A DNA stretch of 64,000 bases. Source: Isoperla grammatica. Lineage: Eukaryota; Arthropoda; Insecta; Plecoptera; Perlodidae. Position 1 is the stretch's first letter, and each line of letters starts with the position of its first letter. The stretch is from contig OX246745.1 in the NCBI GenBank assembly GCA_945910005.1, positions 7,728,765 to 7,792,764 of the forward strand, in the 5' to 3' direction. Under the pieces are notes generated by a model. That model searched no databases. It had not been told where the DNA came from and saw only the letters and a list, made by a program, of their open reading frames with translations. Positions 57,051-64,000 of the stretch are shown piece after piece. Made by a program: the position numbers and the translations under genes.

Positions 57051-58135
57051 CGCCCGCACATGCAGGCGCGTAGGACCCGAGAGCATGCACTCTCTCCCTA
57101 ATGCCCGCCCGCACATGCAGGCGCGTAGGACCTGAGCAATGCACTCTCTCCCTACTGCCCGCCCGCACATGCAGGCGCGTAGGACCCGAGAGCATGCACT
57201 CTCTCCCTAATGCCCGCCCGCACATGCAGGCGCGTAGGACCCGAGAGCATGCACTCTCTCCCTAATGCCCGCCCGCACATGCAGGCGCGTAGGACCTGAG
57301 CAATGCACTCTCTCCCTACTGCCCGCCCGCACATGCAGGCGCGTAGGACCCGAGAGCATGCACTCTCTCCCTAATGCCCGCCCGCACATGCAGGCGCGTA
57401 GGACCTGAGCAATGCACTCTCTCCCTACTGCCCGCCCGCACATGCAGGCGCGTAGGACCTGAGCAATGCACTCTCTCCCTACTGCCCGCCCGCACATGCA
57501 GGCGCGTAGGACCTGAGAACATGCACTCTCTCCCTAATGCCCGCCCGCACATGCAGGCGCGTAGGACCTGAGCAATGCACTCTCTCCCTACTGCCCGCCC
57601 GCACATGCAGGCGCGTAGGACCTGAGAACATGCACTCTCTCCCTAATGCCCGCCCACACATGCAGGCGCGTAGGACCTGAGCAATGCACACTCTCCCTAC
57701 TGCCCGCCCGCACATGCAGGCGCGTAGGACCTGAGAACATGCACTCTCTCCCTAATGCCCGCCCGCACATGCAGGCGCGTAGGACCTGAGCAATGCACAC
57801 TCTCCCTACTGCCCGCCCGCACATGCAGGCGCGTAGGACCTGAGAACATGCACTCTCTCCCTAATGCCCGCCCGCACATGCAGGCGCGTAGGACCTGAGC
57901 AATGCACTCTCTCCCTACTGCCCGCCCGCACATGCAGGCGCGTAGGACCTGAGAACATGCACTCTCTCCCTAATGCCCGCCCGCACATGCAGGCGCGTAG
58001 GACCTGAGCAATGCACACTCTCCCTACTGCCCGCCCGCACATGCAGGCGCGTAGGACCTGAGAACATGCACTCTCTTCCTAATGCCCCGCCCGCACATGC
58101 AGGCGCGTAGGACCTGAGAGATGCACTCCACACTT
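57051..58135. repeat. 54/55-bp minisatellite, 20 units, 109-bp higher-order dimer
   Basis: Units begin CGCCCGCACATGCAGGCGCG, then TAGGACC. Type A (55 bp) has CGAGAGCATGCAC or TGAGAACATGCAC and ends CCTAATGC. Type B (54 bp) has TGAGCAATGCAC and ends CCTACTGC. From 57051 the order is irregular (A B A A B A B B). From about 57487 it alternates strictly A' B to the end, with some B units carrying CACACTC. The last unit is diverged. Minus-strand frames (MCGRAVGREC... type) arise because 109-bp dimers lack stops. Confidence 0.96.
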
Positions 58136-59356
58136 TTCATTTAAGTGTCGACTACACCTTCATGTTTAAATGTCACATTTATGTCTACACGGATGTACAT
58201 TAAACGGCTGTGAAGCATGTTTAATAAAATAATATCTTTATGTAGCTATCCTTCACAAATACACTTATAAATACATAAAGAGTTAATTTTTAAACACTAC
58301 TAGGCCTAGACTTAACATTTACTAGACCTACATTTATTGAAACAGTGGCTAAAATGATCTTTGCTGAATTCCTCACGCAAGTATTTCCTTTTGTGTGTCA
58401 ATGGTTGCCGTATTATGCTGTCAACTAACGATCTAAAACTAAATAATAGTTATAATTATATAATTATAATTCGTTTCAGTCAATCTATGAAATAGTGAAG
58501 TTCTTGATAAAGAATGAGGGTAGGTCGGATACTAAGGGTCTGCAGACATTTAAAGTGGACCCCCATTTAAATGATGTGGCATCGACTGCACTGCCATTTA
58601 AATGGGTAACTCATTTTAATGAGTAGTTTAAATGGAAGTGTGGACAATTGGCATAAGTGAACCTAATATCAAAGTACCTTTACCTTTATTTACGTAACTA
58701 GACTCATAAATTACCGACTTCAATAGTACCCACTTACTTGGACATTTCTCTTGTTCTTTACATCTACTCGAAACAGATGTTTGACGACTGTGTATTGGAT
58801 TTCTGAAAACCCGAAATACAGTGGTCGTATCTAATCAAACTTGTACACTCTACTAAGGGGAAGACTATCTTCACGAATTATAAAAGAACGTCAGAACTCT
58901 TTGTACTTCCGTTAAAATAGCGTTCGTGAAAGAAAGGGGCGTAGACAAGGATTGTAGGTAGACATCATACTATACTATAGTTAAATAGTTCGAGTCATCG
59001 TTTTTGAGAATTGAATTTCATGTTATCGGACTTTTAAGAAAATATGTATATAGGTACACTCGGAAAACATTAGGCCTACTTCAAAATAGATGCATCAACA
59101 ATTATTGTCAATCGATTGATGCCATGAGTTACAACTTAGAACATGTTCAGTAGCAACAAAATAACACTATAGTCTATAGTCACTAATAAATAATTGTTTA
59201 TGCCTTTCGTGACCCTCTCTCTGTACAAGTGAATTAAAAACCTTATCTGCATTGTTATCACATCGTGTGTGTACATTACAATAATTAATTGGACATGACG
59301 GGAAATAATTAATATTAATTACGGCTCCACCACTTGACCCCTCGTACGCCGCGTCA
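58136..59356. other. unassigned DNA
   Basis: A cluster of CATTTAAATG-type palindromes lies at 58548-58640. No gene is seen. Confidence 0.4.
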
Positions 59357-59530
59357 TTGCAGTGCTTTTATACGTCGGCCTGGTGGGTTGCTCTTGGACT
59401 GCAAGGATTGGAATGATACGAATGCGAGTAGAAGAGAGAGTACAGTGCTTTTACACACGCGGCCTTGGGTGGGTTGCGCTTGGACTGCAAGGATTGGAAT
59501 GATACGAATGAGAGTAGAAGATCGAGAGAG
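59357..59530. repeat. tandem duplication, two ~85-95-bp units
   Basis: CAGTGCTTTTA.AC, GGCCT.GGTGGGTTGC, CTTGGACTGCAAGGATTGGA and ATGATACGAATG.GAGTAGAA occur at 59357-59438 and again at 59450-59530, with a few differences. Confidence 0.85.
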
Positions 59531-61849
59531 AGTGTCCAGAGACTAGATAGAGTATATTGTGGTATGCGGAAGAAGGACTTCTGTCGCTCCTGTGTATAAG
59601 ATAAAAATGAAAACACGCAGGTCAATATAACATAGGGCGACCTATCCTCGTGGTGACCGGCAACGGCAACCGGGTAGCATACGCTTCCACCGGCATAGCT
59701 CTTGTGATCAGCAAAGCACACAAGCTTGCCCACCGCGATAAGGTAGCAACTGGGCAAACGGAATGTTGGGACTTGGGAGAGTTAGTTGTTTTCAGGATAG
59801 AGTCCCAGCATTGCCGAGGGAGGGAACCGAACCCGAGCTACAGACTCCTGTGTTGGTGTTGAATACTGAAACTATCTGCATATGTGCATTTCCTGTCAGT
59901 GTCACTCAAGGCCATGGGAGCATAACTAGGACCAGCGTGAATACTAGGCTATTAGGCGAGAATGACGTCATCGGTACAGTACTGTACAGTGAATTGAGAA
60001 CACGTTTTCATGTGAGCACGTTTAAATAATAATGCTAAACGAAACCGAAATAGTTATTTCAAATTGTTCGAACCGAAAGATAACACTGTGATTTTCTAAT
60101 TTTGTTTCTCTGTTTCGTGATTACCATCTGTTTGATTGTGGTGTTATTTATTGGCAATCGGATATGTTGTTGTTGTTAGATTGTATTAAAATAAAAGTAA
60201 AACTGCGCCAGAAATGTCAAGTTTGAAACACTATGATTTTAGTCTTAACAAATCTGAAATTTTTAATTGTCTTCAAGTTTCAACTGCTATGTACGTCACT
60301 TGTCAGGTACCTATCAGAACAGAGTAGATATATGTATGTATTCGTATTTCAGATTCTTTTCATAGCATATTTTATCTTTACCTTTATGATATTTTGCATA
60401 ATGTAGGCCTCTTTTACCTATACCTAGATCTATTCAAGCATAAGCATGCATGTCTGTAACTAAACCTGTGTGTAAAGTATTTTTGGGGAGAGAACACCGT
60501 AGGAGGCATTTACGTATAAATCTTTCTTGGTGTTAAAACAAGCAGAAAAACAATTCCAAGGGACAAAAGAAGTGCTTTTGACATCTCATGACTATGAGCT
60601 TGTGGCACGATGACGTGTCTTATACGTTAGAGGCCGCCATCTTCACTTTTCCCCGTGTTCACTGTTATCACCGTTGGAATCTTACGCTATCAGACTAAAC
60701 TCCGCGCGGAAACTTGCTTGGTTAAAATAAGCTTCTTTGTGCGAGAAATGCGGGCGGGTCGGGCCGGGCTGGTCTAATTGGCTGATTACGTCGACTACAC
60801 TGCACCTCTGTAAGACGGTTGATACTATGGTACTTTCACAGAGTGTGGTTAGTTAGATTCCCGCGGGAATAGAAAACATCAGCTTTCCGATTGGGAAGGC
60901 GCGTAACAACTTTGGTTTAAGTCGGGGGGGGGGGGTCACGAATATAAAGCCACACTTTTTAAAACATTCGGTTTTATGGGAGATGTATTATTTGGCATGC
61001 TATTTACTGTAGTTGATCAGTTTTATTCTTTACATATAACTACGTATTTCAAAAGGCAGGATCCCATCTATATCGTAAAGCTGATGAGAGAAGATGAGTG
61101 GGGGGGGGGGGGGGGGTTCAATTGCCCCCGTTGTTACGCCCCTGTCCTTTTGTCTCCTCTACATTATACGCAATTAAGTAACTATAAATCATTTTTTGTA
61201 TAGGTTAACTATACCAGTGTAGACGTTACGCCTTCTGATTAATCAAAGTCGAATTAACTTGAAGTTCATACCCCAAATTAATTAATACCGCCACCTATAT
61301 GTGTGCTAGTTTTGAATGTGAATCTTGAAATATATACAACTTTTTGCCCCCAAAACCCATTAAAACACAGTAATGTATACTAACAACAATTTCTAGTAAT
61401 ATCTACTTTCATGTAATCACAAAATCGAGGTATGGATGGATTGCCGTGGAAACTGTTGACACTTCAATCAGCTGTTGTGAACAATCAGGTGGGTAACGGA
61501 ACAGATGATATCGCACGATTGAAATGAACATCTCCAGTGTAGACGCTCATGAAGATGATCACCGCTTAGTTTGCTGTATACTCGATCATCACGACTCTAG
61601 TGTAGAACGAACATTTCACCATAATACATCTATAGTGAACCTGAATAAGCACTCATTCATTATATACCGTAGAACAGGCATTATAGTAGGTCACTGATAT
61701 ACGGCTTGTCTGTATGTTCACCCATCTGGCGGAAAACCCGATTCCAGTCTCTTAAAATTGTTTGAAAATGGTTCTAAATTGTCCCAATAGAAAATCAAAA
61801 TATGTTATCCTATACAGAGAATTCTTCTCTCCCTTATGAATGGTATTTT
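59531..61849. other. unassigned DNA with SINE-like fragments and G runs
   Basis: CTCGTGGTGACCGGCAACGG (59647) resembles the 5' part of the 36088 SINE-B. GTCCCAGCATTGCCGAGGGA with a B-box-like inverse near 59800-59845 suggests a reversed SINE. G12 lies at 60924 and G17 at 61100-61116; the latter is near ACGCCCCTG, which recalls DNA-element ends. No gene is seen. Confidence 0.4.
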
Positions 61850-62013
61850 ATTCCAATAAATATATCCGTTTTGAAGATGTTCTCAATTAGGTGTGAAAGG
61901 TTTTCAGCAACATCACATTACAAAAGCTGAAAAATGGAAATTTATATTGATTGTAAAAAAAAAAAAAAACACATTCATAAGAAAGACCACTAAATTTTCT
62001 ACAGAATGACATA
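61850..62013 (-). repeat. dispersed repeat, inverted copy of 8873-9045
   Basis: The blocks listed for 8873-9045 appear here in reverse complement, interrupted by an A15 run near 61955. Confidence 0.75.
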
Positions 62014-63269
62014 ATTTGATTTGCATTTGGGACAATTTAAACCAATTTTTACAGGCTGAAGTCGGGAGTTCCGCAGGCTAGGAAAAAGCAGAAGAACTTT
62101 GTGTTTCGTTCATCCAACTCTTACCTACGTCAGACAATGTAGGCCTACAGTGCTTGGCTGCATTACTCTGCTTCAACACCGTTCTAACACACAAGAGTGG
62201 CTTCATCGTTTGATAATTCAAGATGGCGGTTGTCGAGTGACCTTTTCCCCCCTCCCTCATGATATTTCGAGCACGTTATGACTCGGATTCTGAAATTAAT
62301 TGGCAAGCAAGAAAAATGGCCGCTTACTTCCGTATTCAATTAAGATTTTGGCCCATCCGTATTGGGGTTTAAAGCGTTGCCATGCAACGTATACCCCAGT
62401 GAATGTCACGCAATTCAAAGCGGATCAATGCGCTTAGAACAATGGAATGCTCTAGTTTTCCTCGAACATCTCCTCATGACCACGGCGTGGTGGATTCTCT
62501 GCGTTCCGAGATCGTTATGAAAACTCTTTGACTAATGTGGCAAAGCTAAGGGAGCCGCTCGCGAACTGTTGCGAATAAGGGTTAGTGGTAGATCCTATCA
62601 GCCTATTGATCGCCTGATGTAGGTTAGACAGAGACAGCATATAAACCGATTAGAGGCCAGAGCTCTGAATATATACATATATATCCGTAATCCTTCCTAC
62701 AGCTTACCAGTCAAACGGAAATGCAAAAGCCCTGCAAGTTTTATTTTTGAGCCACAAAGCGAAATTTGTCGTTTTGGACGACGATTTCAAGATGGCGTCG
62801 TGTGTTTGGTCAAAACAATAGACGACGCAGCTCATTATAGGAATAGGATACTTGGTCGGGGGGGGGGGGGAGCTGGGGAGAGGTTATAGCGGGATTTTAA
62901 AAGGTCATAACTCAAATTGGATTGACCTTTCTGCAGAGCACTTTCCCTATATATTGACTAATAGTTTGTATGGTTGTTTGTTTAGCCGCGGCCCCTTGTC
63001 TCCTCTCCTCCCCCCCCCCCCCCCCACGCCACCCGCCCGCCCACCGTTAATGGAAGTGTCACCATCCGTTTACGTCACTCTTGATTGACTGAGTGCTTTT
63101 AATGCTTCGACAATATTAAACCCCATCCCAGGCTTTGAACGTCTTTATTACATTTGTCGTCCGCTCAATTAAGTCTGTTGTGTTGTGGTAGGATTTTATA
63201 TAATTGCGGTGGTTGGGGGGTAGTTTACCACAACACAAAGAAAAGAAAGATGGCTCACGTGGATTCCCG
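62014..63269. other. unassigned DNA with G13 and C16 runs
   Basis: Runs lie at 62858-62870 and 63010-63025. AAGATGGCGG-type motifs occur at 62221 and 62789. No gene is seen. Confidence 0.4.
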
Positions 63270-63649
63270 CAAGGTCCACTTGATCTCCGCCTAGCGAAGG
63301 CTCGTCGAACTCCCAAGTTAGGTCATCGCAGTCCGTTCCACAATGTTAAACATCACGTTATTCTTCAAATGGGAGAAATGTGAAAGAAAACAAATGAAGT
63401 GATCTGTCAAATAGAATTACCTCCTAAAAAGGAAAAAAATCATCATATTTTAAGACCTTCAATGGTCGTATTCCATCAAAATGTCTCTTTTAAGTGTTTT
63501 AAATATTGTATTATATGATATAAGACGAATATTTAATTATTATAACAATCGTTTTAGTGAGATAGAAAATGGCGATTTTGGTTCCCTTGCGATGACCTAA
63601 ATTGGGAGTTCGACGAGCCTCCGCTAGGCGGAGATGAAGTAGACCTTGG
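63270..63649. repeat. inverted repeat, ~60-bp arms
   Basis: 63270-63330 (CAAGGTCCACTTGATCTCCG, CCTAGCG, GGCTCGTCGAACTCCCAA, GTTAGGTCATCGCA) and 63588-63649 are reverse complements with about five mismatches, about 257 bp apart. The right arm contains the perfect hairpin CTCCGC TAG GCGGAG. Element type is unknown; a structured RNA derivative or a MITE with long TIRs are both possible. Confidence 0.8.
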
Positions 63650-64000
63650 ACATTGCCTTGGATGCGCGTAGCCCGTATGGCGGACGAGGTATATAATGTA
63701 TTCCAGATAATTATTCATCAGCTCCTCGACTCGGGTTGACACGTGACGTGATGCGGGCCTTATCGCACATGTGACTCTAAATTTAATTAGCCGTTATTAA
63801 TAAAGTTTGCGCGACACCTCATGCGTAACTCTTTCTTAAACACTCCTGTCTGCTTATCTCTCTCTTTTAACGACTAACGAGACACATATATCAGCCACAC
63901 ACACACTCGCTACACAATATATTGTTTGTACAGTTCAGTTATTGTAATTCAAGTCAGACAGGATCTATACGCGCATAAAACAACTAGAAAGAATGCAATG
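63650..64000. other. unassigned DNA
   Basis: Nothing recognised up to the window end. Confidence 0.4.

Noticed and set aside
56396..57061. 221-residue minus-strand frame with TPRGTTARYT-like repeats
   Set aside because: It is produced by a stop-free 65-bp unit passing through all three phases.
57051..58135. CRISPR-like regular repeats
   Set aside because: Units are head to tail without unique spacers, and the context is animal DNA. The same holds for the 30-bp array.
10982..62800. Recurring AA.ATGGCGGC-like motifs suggesting YY1-type promoter sites
   Set aside because: Several lie within dispersed repeats and none is followed by a plausible first exon, so repeat ancestry explains them more simply.

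Overview
The window looks like animal nuclear DNA from an AT-rich, repeat-packed, probably marine invertebrate genome. The evidence is the non-LTR retrotransposons, tRNA- and 5S-derived SINEs, palindromic MITEs, minisatellites, microsatellites and a 200-N assembly gap. There is no bacterial-style gene packing. The phylum cannot be fixed from this sequence. I found no convincing host gene. Apart from two LINE remnants, the long open frames come from tandem repeats or lie in non-coding DNA.

Layout: 0-3 kb holds a near-perfect 128-bp-arm foldback, a pentanucleotide microsatellite and a ~148-bp tandem array. 3-21 kb is a mosaic of DNA-transposon-like elements with terminal inverted repeats, palindromic MITEs, SINE copies and dispersed repeats. 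A gap at 20715-20914 follows. 22.4-23.2 kb is an 800-bp foldback. 23.8-27.1 kb is the main protein-coding locus: a minus-strand LINE with reverse transcriptase, CCHC zinc knuckle and restriction-like endonuclease. An older decayed relative lies beyond its 3' end, and a 138-bp direct repeat flanking a tiny LINE-tail insertion lies at its 5' end. 27-41 kb carries SINEs, a jockey/CR1-like LINE tail, a cluster of CAAGATCTTG palindromes and a 5S-rRNA-derived SINE. 42.8-43.6 kb has a 67-bp minisatellite next to a TIR element. 46 kb has a 575-bp foldback. 48.7-50.6 kb is a ~180-bp satellite block. 51.6-52.8 kb is a 30-bp minisatellite of 39 units. 56.4-58.1 kb has adjacent 65-bp and 54/55-bp arrays, the latter passing into a 109-bp higher-order dimer. 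58-64 kb is mostly unassigned, with one more inverted repeat near the end.

No pathway or operon can be described. The parts relate to each other as mobile DNA. The LINE 3' UTR shares a block with the SINE-A body, which suggests a LINE/SINE partnership. At least 17 inverted-repeat elements and about 17 poly(C)/poly(G) runs of 12 or more bases shape the region. Similarity calls to named families rest on memory of those families and were not searched.
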